Assembly: GCA_016179685.1 (NCBI GenBank)
Contig: JACPCR010000069.1
Coordinates: forward strand, 1 to 64,000
Direction of reading: 5' to 3'
DNA length: 64,000 bases
Source of the DNA: Planctomycetota bacterium
GTDB taxonomy: Bacteria > Planctomycetota > PUPC01 > JACPCR01
Made by a program: the position numbers and the translations under genes. Every line of letters starts with the position of its first letter. The stretch's first letter is position 1. Below are positions 57,073 through 64,000 of the stretch, one piece after another. The notes below the pieces were generated by a model, which worked only from the letters and a program-made list of their open reading frames with translations, was not told where the DNA came from and made no database searches.

Positions 57073-59028
57073 TCATGAATGGACGGCGGCGGCGGCGGCT
57101 TCTGGGGCGGTGGGCGCGGTCTCGGCGTGGGGCTCGGCAGAAGGAGCGGCTGGCCGTGCGCTGAAGTCGGCGCGGACGATGCCTTCTTCGAGCCAGGTCA
57201 TTTCACCGCCGAGGACGCGGCGGGCGAGGCGGTAAGTGCCTGCATCGTCCGAGTTGAACAGGCAGCGGAAGGCGGCGTCGATGCGCCTCCGGGCATGGCA
57301 GCAAAAGATTTCGGCCAGGTCCCTGGGGGTGGAGTCGCCAGGATTCTGTCGCAGGAGACTTTCGGCACGAGCCAGGCAGGCGGTCATGGCGAAAAGGTCG
57401 CCCCCGATATCGACGAGGCGTCCGAGGAGGGCCTGTTTTTTTTCGAGCCGGGCCTGATGTCGGATCATGGCGTGAAAGGTACTACGAGCGAGGCGTGCAC
57501 AGGTCCTGGCGACGTATCGGAGCTGATGGGCAAAGGGTTCATGGGAAACGAAGCGGCGCCACGGCGTCGAAGGCAGCCACTGTCGCGGATACCAATGGGC
57601 ATAGAAAAGCGCTGCCCTGGTGGCGCAGGCCGCCTTCTGCTTCCAGACCAGTTCAGGCTTGAGGAGATCGCCCGCGACGCGAAGGTGTCCGTCGAGGGCC
57701 TCACGAGCGATGAAGAGTCGCATGATTTCGCTCGCGCCTTCGATGATCAGGTTGATGCGGGCTTCGCGCAGGATGCGCTCGACCGGGTAAGGTTTTTCAC
57801 CCCGAGCGCGCAGTGAGGGAGCGGTCTCATAGCCGCGTCCGCCTCGGATTTGAACTGTCTGGTCCGCTATGGACCATGCGGCCTCGGAGCAGAAAAGCTT
57901 GGCCATGGCGGCCTCGAGCCGGATATCGAAGCCTCCACGGTCGGCAAGAGCGGAAGTGAGCCAGGTGAGAGAGTCCATGGCGAACGTGGTGGCGGCGATG
58001 GACCCGATCTTGGCGGCGACGGCCTCATGATGCCCGATGGGCGCGCCCCACTGAACCCGTTCGGACGCCCAGTCCCGGACGATGCTGAGGCAGCGTTTGG
58101 CCATGCCGGTGCAAGCGGCGGGGAGAGTGAGTCGGCCGGTATTGAGGGTTATCAAAGCGACCTTGAGGCCTTTTCCTTCACCCCAGAGGATATTTTCACG
58201 GGGCACGCGAACGCCGTGGAAGCGCAGCAGGCCATTCTGGATGCCGCGGATGCCCATGAAGTCGCAGCGGTGGGCGACCTCGAACCCCGGCATGCTGGAC
58301 TCGACGATGAAGGCGGTGATCTGCTTACGTTCCCGGCCGCCGACCCACAGGGAGGGCGTGCGTGCCATAACGATGAGGATATCGGCCACGGGTCCGTTGG
58401 TGCACCACAATTTTTCACCCTCAAGGATGTAAAATTTGCCGTCCTCGGTCGGCGTTGCCGTGGTCTGCATGGTCGCGGGGTCCGAGCCCACGCCCGGCTC
58501 CGTCAGCGCGAAGGCTGAGATGGCGCCCTGAGCGAGTCGTGGCATGAACTTTTTCTTCTGTTCTTCGGTGCCGAAAAGCTTCAGCGGCTGCGGCACGCCG
58601 ATGGACTGATGGGCGGAAAGCCATACGGCGGTCGAGCCGCAATAACTGGCGACCATCGCTATGGCCCGGTTGTAGTTGGTCTGGGAGAGGCCAAGCCCGC
58701 CGTATTCTGCCGGGATTTTCATTCGAAAACAGCCGAGCTCGATGAGTCCCTGGATGACTTCCGGCGGAACATCACGGGTCTCGTCAATCCGGTCCGGGTC
58801 GACTTTTTCCTTCAGGAATGCTTCGAGGCGGGCGAGAAAGGCATCGCCGACGCGCCGGTCTTCGTCATCCTGCTGGGGAAACGGAAAGAAGAGCTCGGGC
58901 TGGAAGCGTCCCATGAATAGCCCGGCAAGGAAGCTGGGATGCTCCCACTGTTTCTGGCGGGCGGCCTCGGCCATTTCCATCGCCTCGCGGGCGCCCTCTT
59001 TCCTGGCCTCTCCTACGTTCTGGCTCAT
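57073..59028 (-). CDS. Acyl-CoA dehydrogenase, long form with C-terminal extension
   Basis: A 651-aa flavoenzyme. ATG 59028 has GGGGAGG upstream and is preferred over 59046. The ACAD core (about 50-480) shows IPAEYGGLGLSQTNYNRAIA, AISAFALTEPGVGSDPATMQ (FAD/substrate), AIVESSMPGFEVAH-like strand, and the catalytic Glu in REARINLIIEGASEIMRLFI, placed as in VLCAD/ACAD9-type enzymes. A further helical domain of about 150 residues and an Ala/Pro-rich tail follow, as in the VLCAD group. It oxidises long-chain or branched acyl-CoA thioesters; electrons would go to ETF. Single gene. Confidence 0.92.
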   Translation of the reverse strand: MSQNVGEARKEGAREAMEMAEAARQKQWEHPSFLAGLFMGRFQPELFFPFPQQDDEDRRVGDAFLARLEAFLKEKVDPDRIDETRDVPPEVIQGLIELGCFRMKIPAEYGGLGLSQTNYNRAIAMVASYCGSTAVWLSAHQSIGVPQPLKLFGTEEQKKKFMPRLAQGAISAFALTEPGVGSDPATMQTTATPTEDGKFYILEGEKLWCTNGPVADILIVMARTPSLWVGGRERKQITAFIVESSMPGFEVAHRCDFMGIRGIQNGLLRFHGVRVPRENILWGEGKGLKVALITLNTGRLTLPAACTGMAKRCLSIVRDWASERVQWGAPIGHHEAVAAKIGSIAATTFAMDSLTWLTSALADRGGFDIRLEAAMAKLFCSEAAWSIADQTVQIRGGRGYETAPSLRARGEKPYPVERILREARINLIIEGASEIMRLFIAREALDGHLRVAGDLLKPELVWKQKAACATRAALFYAHWYPRQWLPSTPWRRFVSHEPFAHQLRYVARTCARLARSTFHAMIRHQARLEKKQALLGRLVDIGGDLFAMTACLARAESLLRQNPGDSTPRDLAEIFCCHARRRIDAAFRCLFNSDDAGTYRLARRVLGGEMTWLEEGIVRADFSARPAAPSAEPHAETAPTAPEAAAAAVHS

Positions 59029-59168
59029 GGCAGCCTCCCCTGGCATCGGTGGGACGGGTTGAAAACCCTCTCAACCTCACTTTACCACCGATTCGGCAGG
59101 TGTGGAGCGAGCACCCGTTGTAAGGGGCGAAAAAAAAGCCGGAAGCCCGCGCTCGGAGAGGAAAAGAA

Positions 59169-59253
59169 CGGCCACCCCTGGGACCGGGAGTATTGCCGAC
59201 CCGGCTCGGATTCCTCCTCCCGGCCCCGACGGCCACCCCTGGGACCGGGAGTA
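59169..59253. repeat. 24-bp direct repeat upstream of the acyl-CoA dehydrogenase
   Basis: CGGCCACCCCTGGGACCGGGAGTA is present twice, 59169-59192 and 59230-59253, identical, 61 bp apart start to start. CCCTGGGACCGGGAG is itself partly palindromic. It lies in the 268-bp gap between the acyl-CoA dehydrogenase start and the phosphatase end. Role unknown. Confidence 0.6.
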
Positions 59254-59296
59254 GTGATCTGACGCCGCCTGGCGGCCAGATGAAACGATGCTCATT

Positions 59297-59956
59297 CTAC
59301 GTGATCAGTTCGGCTGGGAGATGCCCGGTCGCATTGTAGGAGTAAAGCTGGATAGCGTTGGGCTGGAGGGAGAGGCGGGCGAGGGCGGTATTGAAAGGGT
59401 GGGCGATCCAGCGCTTGGGCTGGATGGGAAATTCGAGGAAGGCAGCGATGAGGCAGAGGAGGAACTCGCCGTGGGAGACGCAGGCGACGACCTCCTCGGT
59501 GTGGGCAAATTCCTGGCGGAGTCGCCGGGCGACTCGTCCGGCGCGCTCCTGTGCCCGTTCCTGGGTCTCGTAGGGCATCGATTGCCACCATCCCCGGCCG
59601 TCGATCTCCGCCGGAAGCAGGTAACCGGGGAAAGCGGATTCGATCTCGGCGCGGGTCATGCCCGGCTGGCCCCGGAAGGAGTCGAGGTCGATGCCGCTCA
59701 CACATCCGCCCTGCTCGTGGAGATCGACCCAGACCTGCGGAAAGAGACCCGTGGTCTTCCGGAGGTGCTCCGCAGTCTGAAGGCTTCGGAGGAACGGGCT
59801 GACGAGGATGCGAGTAACGGGAATGTGCCGTAACCACACCGCCAGGCACTGGGCCTGCCGGTGTCCCAACTCGGTGAGAGGCGGCTCGGCGATCCGGTCC
59901 TCGAGCGGATTCAGGTTGTTCAGCGACTGGGCGTGCCGGATGAGGTAGAGGTCCAT
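59297..59956 (-). CDS. Histidine phosphatase-family protein
   Basis: A 219-aa phosphoglycerate-mutase-like phosphatase: MDLYLIRHAQSLNN (catalytic His9 and Arg8 of RHxxS), VSPFLRSLQTAEHLRK (second Arg), and VVACVSHGEFLLCLIAAFLE (second catalytic His). An acidic residue is provided in PAEIDGRGWWQSMPYETQE. It probably removes phosphate from a small metabolite. It starts 7 nt after the creatininase-family gene and is in the same operon. Confidence 0.93.
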   Translation of the reverse strand: MDLYLIRHAQSLNNLNPLEDRIAEPPLTELGHRQAQCLAVWLRHIPVTRILVSPFLRSLQTAEHLRKTTGLFPQVWVDLHEQGGCVSGIDLDSFRGQPGMTRAEIESAFPGYLLPAEIDGRGWWQSMPYETQERAQERAGRVARRLRQEFAHTEEVVACVSHGEFLLCLIAAFLEFPIQPKRWIAHPFNTALARLSLQPNAIQLYSYNATGHLPAELIT

Positions 59957-59963
59957 TGGAGAA

Positions 59964-60860
59964 TCATGGCCGCGTCGGCACGTGCCAGTTCCGATGCCAG
60001 ACGGAATCAGGCGGCACGGCTTCCTGCCCCTGCCAGAGGTTCATCATGGAATGGAAATCCTTGAACTTGGGGAGAACCACCGTGTCCCATAGCGATTCCA
60101 CCTGCTCATAGGTCAACAGCCGCGGCTGCGGCTTTGTGCGTTCGTATTCGGCGAACAGTTCTTTGGCCTTGTTTCCAATCCAACGAATCTCATCAGCCAC
60201 CATGCGCTCGCCGACCTTGCGGCTGGACTCCCGGGCGTTACCGCCCATGGCGAAATGCGGGCCGGGTTCTCCCGCGGTGGGTATCCGGGACACATCGACG
60301 CACTCGGGCTCGAGGGCCCAGAGGAGGGAGGTTTCGACGCGGCCTGCGTGGTCGCCTCCACTGCGGCCATCGCCGAGGAATCCAGGCTGATTGGCCTCGA
60401 AGTCGGGCAGTCCATAGAGCCGGACGCCCACGCGGGGCTGCACAAGCTCGATGAGGGTCTTGAGGTCCTGCCAGTTGGGTCCATAGTGACCGGTGATGAG
60501 GATAGCGGCCTTGAAGCCGATGACGTCGGCCATCCGGATGTGATAGAGGATGTTCTTGAAATGCTGCCAGGGCGGCATGCAGGTCATCCAGGACCTGGGC
60601 ACCTGTCCGACGGCCTTATGGGCCCAGGCGCCGAACCCGCCGAGCTCATGGATGTGCCAGTAGTCGGGAGGCGCAACGATGCCCCCGTGGGCTCGCGCGG
60701 CCGCGCAGGCGATGGCATGGGCCTTGAGCGCGTCGAGTCCCAGGGTGTTCTGCGGGCCGTGAGGCTCGCACAGGCCGTAGGCGAAATAGACCAGGGGACA
60801 GTCTTCGAAAGCCTTTTCCATCTCGTCGCGGAACATGCGCTCCCAGCGGACTTCACGCAT
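59964..60860 (-). CDS. Creatininase-family amidohydrolase
   Basis: A 298-aa protein. Metal-binding motifs are modified from the family pattern: YGLCEPHGPQNTLGLDALKA instead of GSxEQHGxHLP, ILITGHYGPN for GHGGN, and GDHAGRVETSLLWALEPECV for the HAGExETS segment. Members hydrolyse cyclic amides or formamides in creatinine, riboflavin/F420 and other pathways. Because key residues vary, the exact chemistry is uncertain. It is followed by a histidine phosphatase 7 nt on, perhaps acting on the same phosphorylated intermediate. Confidence 0.88.
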   Translation of the reverse strand: MREVRWERMFRDEMEKAFEDCPLVYFAYGLCEPHGPQNTLGLDALKAHAIACAAARAHGGIVAPPDYWHIHELGGFGAWAHKAVGQVPRSWMTCMPPWQHFKNILYHIRMADVIGFKAAILITGHYGPNWQDLKTLIELVQPRVGVRLYGLPDFEANQPGFLGDGRSGGDHAGRVETSLLWALEPECVDVSRIPTAGEPGPHFAMGGNARESSRKVGERMVADEIRWIGNKAKELFAEYERTKPQPRLLTYEQVESLWDTVVLPKFKDFHSMMNLWQGQEAVPPDSVWHRNWHVPTRP

Positions 60861-61037
60861 CCTGGCACTCCTCGAGGACTCGGGTCGTGAACAAGCGAGT
60901 TCTTCCGGCTACAAGTCCGCAAATTATAAAGTGCGCAGGGGGCGGCAGACAAGTTGTCCTTCTCGCGGACTCGCCGGGTTGCAATAGAGAGTGGCACGGG
61001 TTTCGCCCACGCGTTTGTCGTGCGGCGCGCCGAATCG

Positions 61038-61222
61038 GTTGGTGGTTCGTGGTTGGTGGTGAAGAACAGGAGGCCGAGTGGGAACGGGCGATGGCCGCCG
61101 CAGAGCCGGTTGATGGTTCGTGGTTCGTGGTGAAGAACAAGAGGCCGAGTGGGAACGGGCGATGGCCGCCGCAGAGCCGGTTGATGGCTCGTGGTTCGTG
61201 GTTGGTGGTGAAGAACAGGAGG
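61038..61222 (+). repeat. Tandem repeat of 71-78 bp (about 2.3 copies)
   Basis: Units begin GAAGAACAGGAGGCCGAGTG and end in GGTTGATGGTTCGTGGTTCG-type steps: unit 1 61061-61131, unit 2 61132-61209, partial unit 3 from 61210. The GGTTGGTGGTTCGTGG part is a short-period GGTT/GGTC-like series. It fills the 500-bp gap 60861-61360, in which no gene is supported. Confidence 0.75.
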
Positions 61223-61360
61223 ATAAACTTGGGGCGTTGGGAGAGATTCTGCGGAAGCATCCTGCTGGCAAGTTCCGGCGCTTTAAGGCAGGGGTGGCCA
61301 GGAAGGGTGAACGATGACCAGCAGGACCCAGGAAGTCGTGACACCCTATACTGCAAGGAC

Positions 61361-62380
61361 TTAGCGCGCCAGCCTCGAAAAACTTTCGAAGAAGGCAACG
61401 TAGATGTTTCCGGAGGTCATCCGGAACGGCGGGGTCGCGGGCAGGTAAGGCGTGCCGAGGAAGGGCTTGAGTGTCCAGGCGATCTGAGCGCCGACGAGGG
61501 CATAAAGCAGCAGCCAGGAGAGCATGACGGCCTGCACCCGGACACGGCCAGTCGTCTTGGCGATGGGGGCGCTCGTGCTTCTCCCGGGCGAGTCGGCCTG
61601 ACCCGAACCATCACGAGGGGACGACGATGGCGTGGAGACCTGGGCGGAGAACCAGCAAAGGCCGCCGTAAAGAGCCTGGACGCCGAACAGACCGGCGACG
61701 GTGAAGGCGAAAACGTGGAAGACCTTCATGAAGTGGTAGTTTTCGGTGACGGCAGAGAAGAGGAGGGCAATGGGGGCGAGGACGCCGAGCATGACACCGG
61801 TGGCGGCGAGTCCAACGGCCATGACGAGCATCGAGGGGGCGAACCGCAGGCCGACGCCAAAGGCAAGGTTCAGCATGTAGAGGGCGAATGCGCAGAGGAC
61901 GACCGTGACCGTGAAGAGGAGAGGCACCTTGACTGCAATCAAGAGGGGTATTCGCCAGGCGTCTCGTTCCTGAAAGCCACCTGCGGCTTCCAGCTCGACG
62001 ACCGTGTATCCGTCCTGTTCGCTGACGGCCGCCACCTTGTAGGGTTCAGAGGGCATGGCGACGTTGAATCGGACAGAGGCATTGGGCAGCGGGGGAAGGT
62101 CTTTTTGTTTCGTGTAAAGCCTACGGGTCTCGGCGTTGAAGCCGGCAACCTTGTAAGGGACTGACTTTCCCTCCGGAGAAACGAGTTCGAAGTCGCTGAA
62201 GAAGAATTCAGGATGGAAGCATCGGAAGCTGCCCATGGCCGCCCCGTACAAAGCGGCGGTAAGGACAAAAACACCGAGAAGACGGGGGAGCAGGCCTCGG
62301 ACACCCTCAACTCCGGAGGCCGCGGAGTAGAGCCGTTCGCGGTCCCGCAGGAGCGTATCCACGAAGCGAAAGGGGTTCAT
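61361..62380 (-). CDS. Polytopic membrane protein of unknown function
   Basis: A 339-aa protein with about five or six hydrophobic spans (LLGVFVLTAALYGAAMG, PLLIAVKVPLLFTVTVVLC, PSMLVMAVGLAATGVMLGVL, VFHVFAFTVAGLFGVQALYG, AVMLSWLLLYALVGAQIAW). A soluble region of about 100 residues after the first TM contains beta-strand-like FNAETRRLYTKQKDLPPLPN. ATG 62380 has GGAGG 8 nt upstream and is preferred over 62425. The architecture is that of Yip1-like membrane proteins but no motif is decisive. It lies downstream of ispH on the same strand. Confidence 0.75.
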   Translation of the reverse strand: MNPFRFVDTLLRDRERLYSAASGVEGVRGLLPRLLGVFVLTAALYGAAMGSFRCFHPEFFFSDFELVSPEGKSVPYKVAGFNAETRRLYTKQKDLPPLPNASVRFNVAMPSEPYKVAAVSEQDGYTVVELEAAGGFQERDAWRIPLLIAVKVPLLFTVTVVLCAFALYMLNLAFGVGLRFAPSMLVMAVGLAATGVMLGVLAPIALLFSAVTENYHFMKVFHVFAFTVAGLFGVQALYGGLCWFSAQVSTPSSSPRDGSGQADSPGRSTSAPIAKTTGRVRVQAVMLSWLLLYALVGAQIAWTLKPFLGTPYLPATPPFRMTSGNIYVAFFESFSRLAR

Positions 62381-62540
62381 GCGAAGGTCCTCCAGTCCAG
62401 TCTCTTCAAGAGCCGGATTGAGCAATCGGGCCGACTTCAGGGACGAGATTGTCCATCGTCCTCGTCCTCGCGATGGGATACCAATGACCGTTTCGAGAAG
62501 GAGGGGAAAACACCACGGATCGCGGTTTCAGTTTCACGAG

Positions 62541-62582
62541 TTTTCCGGTTCGGGAGTGCGATCGCACTTCCGAACCGGAAAA
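62541..62582. terminator. Covarying-stem hairpin, member iv
   Basis: Stem of 19 bp (62541-62559 with 62564-62582) with one wobble position, loop GATC. Begins TTTTCCGGTTCGGGAGTGC. The part GGGAGTGC/GCACTTCC is shared with hairpin i at 3895-3942. On the minus strand the stem is preceded and followed by A/T runs (AAAA/TTTT ends), so it could end ispH transcripts. It is the main content of the 311-bp gap 62381-62691. Confidence 0.65.
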
Positions 62583-62691
62583 ATAGACGCCGGCAGGCAC
62601 GACCAGGGATGGAAGGGATCGGGTGGAAGCAGCACCTTCCAGACGCCGGCGGAAGCGGAGGTGGCTGCGGCCGGTCCATTCTACCATGGTA

Positions 62692-63639
62692 TTACAGCCG
62701 ATGAGTGCTCGGGGACATCCATGCAAGTAAACCTCCGCCATCAGATACCCTGCTGGCGTCTGGAACATCGAGCGGCCGCACTTCGGTCGTGCCCTGTGCC
62801 CCGGTCAATCTTAAGAGGGCCCTATGCACCGCACGAATGGCCGCGTCCGGCGTAGAGGTGCCGGCGGTAAGCCCGACCAGGGAAAAAGGCTTGAACCATT
62901 CGGGATCGAGATCGCCGTCCCTTTCAACCTGGACGCAGGGGATGTTCCGGTCCTCGGCCAAGCGAGCGAGCTGTCGTGAGTTGTTGGAATTGCGCCCGCC
63001 TACCACGACCAGAGCCTGCACTCTGTTGAGGAGGGCGAGGACGGCCTCCTGGCGCTGTCTCGTGGGGAGGCAGATGGTATCCACGACCTCGATGGACTTG
63101 CCTGGGTTGCAGGCCCGGATGGCGTGAATGACCTCTTCGGCCAGGAAGGGCGGGGTAGTGGTCTGGCAAACGACCCCAAGAGCTTCGGCGTCATAGGGCT
63201 GGACGTCGTGCGGCTTCTCTACCACGGCATAGCGATCGAGGTCGCCGACGATGCCTTGGACTTCGACGTGGCTTCGCTTGCCGATGACGATGACGAAGAA
63301 ACCCCGCGCATTCAGCCTCTGGGCGGCGTTGTGCACGCGGCGCACCAAGGGGCAAGTGGTGTCGATCAAGGTCTTCTTAGCCCGGAGCAGCCGGCTGCGC
63401 TCGCGGGAGCTGATCCCATGGGCCGTGATGAGGACTCCCGGGGTTAAAGGGACGGGGTCACGCCGGTTTTCCGGGGTGATCGAGAAGCCCCGTCGAGCGA
63501 GACCTTCGTTGATCTGCGGATTATGGACGAGCTGGCCGTGGATGGTGAATCGGTGTGGCGTCGGAACGTTGCTGGCGATAGCCAGAGCGTCACGAACGCC
63601 GAAGCACATGCCGTAATGGGATGCTAAAATGACTTTCAT
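62692..63639 (-). CDS. ispH: 4-hydroxy-3-methylbut-2-enyl diphosphate reductase (IspH/LytB)
   Basis: A 315-aa IspH of normal length. The three cluster cysteines are Cys12 (SHYGMCFGVRDALA), Cys96 (DTTCPLVRRVH) and Cys190 (VDTICLPTRQRQEAV). Catalytic Glu126 in KRSHVEVQG and the substrate loop GGRNSNNSRQLARLA are present. It makes IPP and DMAPP from HMBPP in the MEP pathway, so this organism uses the non-mevalonate route. ATG 63639 starts MKVILASHYG. The neighbouring genes are not part of the pathway. Confidence 0.96.
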   Translation of the reverse strand: MKVILASHYGMCFGVRDALAIASNVPTPHRFTIHGQLVHNPQINEGLARRGFSITPENRRDPVPLTPGVLITAHGISSRERSRLLRAKKTLIDTTCPLVRRVHNAAQRLNARGFFVIVIGKRSHVEVQGIVGDLDRYAVVEKPHDVQPYDAEALGVVCQTTTPPFLAEEVIHAIRACNPGKSIEVVDTICLPTRQRQEAVLALLNRVQALVVVGGRNSNNSRQLARLAEDRNIPCVQVERDGDLDPEWFKPFSLVGLTAGTSTPDAAIRAVHRALLRLTGAQGTTEVRPLDVPDASRVSDGGGLLAWMSPSTHRL

Positions 63640-63870
63640 GGGCTCTCCTGGGGAAAATGAAGGCGATCGAAGCCGGAGGGACGGGTTCAGGGTTTAGGAT
63701 TCACCATCAACCATGCGTCATCGGCCGTTAACGGTGTTATCAGCCATCAACCATCAGCCCGAATGGAACCCCGCGCTGGCTCGTAATTCTTAACCAAGTT
63801 TAAGGCGCACAGCACTTTGCAATACAAAGTTAGCATACAGAATAAAACCTGACGCAACGGCTCAGCGCCA

Positions 63871-64000
63871 TCACGCTGGGGCCAGCCCCTCCGAGACGTC
63901 CGGTCCCGGGACCGGGTTTGTTGAAGGAGTCGTGGGAATCTTGGCCGTGCTGCGGGCAACGTCGCTCAGAACCCTCTCCAGCTCCTCGAGGTAAGCGTGG
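63871..64000 (-). CDS. 3' end of a gene continuing beyond the right edge
   Basis: An open minus-strand frame enters at 64000 and stops at TGA 63871-63873. It reads HAYLEELERVLSDVARSTAK and then a Pro-rich tail (IPTTPSTNPVPGPDVSEGLA). Amphipathic helix plus Pro/Thr tail and good codon bias indicate a real C-terminus; no family can be assigned from 43 residues. The 231 bp to ispH contain GGTTCAGGG and CATCAACCA short repeats. Confidence 0.6.
   Translation of the reverse strand, partial: HAYLEELERVLSDVARSTAKIPTTPSTNPVPGPDVSEGLAPA

Noticed and set aside
61038-61222. CRISPR or coding repeat
   Set aside because: Units are contiguous with no spacers, and no frame is conserved across units.

Overview
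This is a GC-rich bacterial chromosome segment. Its gene stock is four Gfo/Idh/MocA oxidoreductases, two phytanoyl-CoA-type dioxygenases, two URO-D-fold proteins, an FGE-like protein, a sulfatase remnant, a large secreted glycosidase-like protein, sugar-phosphate isomerases and CstA. With its many dispersed palindromic repeats, this points to a saccharolytic lineage of the PVC superphylum or a neighbour such as Hydrogenedentota or Sumerlaeota. That is an inference from gene content; no rRNA or tRNA was seen.

Layout. 1-2.6 kb: a PIN/VapC-type toxin-antitoxin pair and an NtrC-type sigma-54 activator. 2.6-4.4 kb: non-coding, repeat-rich. 4.4-8.6 kb: a complete Anbu operon (circularly permuted ATP-grasp, alpha-E, Anbu peptidase, transglutaminase), ending in a perfect 23-bp-stem hairpin that supplies the stop codons of two convergent operons. 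8.6-11.5 kb: an HcnABC/opine-oxidase-like dehydrogenase operon. 11.7-21.3 kb: URO-D, PhyH, two Gfo/Idh/MocA genes and the secreted glycosidase. 21.8-25.6 kb: a collapsed PEP-utilising enzyme, an unknown gene and a kinase C-lobe/TM/glycosidase-like fusion. 25.8-33.2 kb: a CusCBA/Czc-type heavy-metal RND operon with its own PII protein. 33.2-36.2 kb: a decayed defence island (SNF2 helicase/DUF3883 remnant, AlbA_2 protein, ParA, broken DUF1156 methylase). 36.4-38.0 kb: an IS110 remnant and a broken secreted-protein gene. 38.2-39.6 kb: a radical SAM protein whose TGA codon very probably encodes selenocysteine (C-terminal motif C-U-A-E-P). 39.7-53.2 kb: more carbohydrate and amide metabolism, cstA and purM. 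53.6-64 kb: a cyclophilin, an isolated rplC, an M20 peptidase, a collapsed D-cysteine-desulfhydrase-like gene, acyl-CoA dehydrogenase, a histidine phosphatase, a creatininase-family protein, a membrane protein and ispH.

Three themes stand out. First, the probable selenoprotein. Second, at least three repeat families: hairpins with covarying stems, a roughly 110-185 bp two-hairpin element in at least six copies, and a terminal-inverted-repeat element in two copies. They sit at gene boundaries and in places provide stop codons. Third, several genes (sulfatase, PEP-utilising enzyme, D-cysteine desulfhydrase, helicase/DUF3883) have lost their middles but kept both ends, which suggests recurrent internal deletion or an assembly artefact. 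All family calls were made by eye from motifs and remembered family features; no database search was run.
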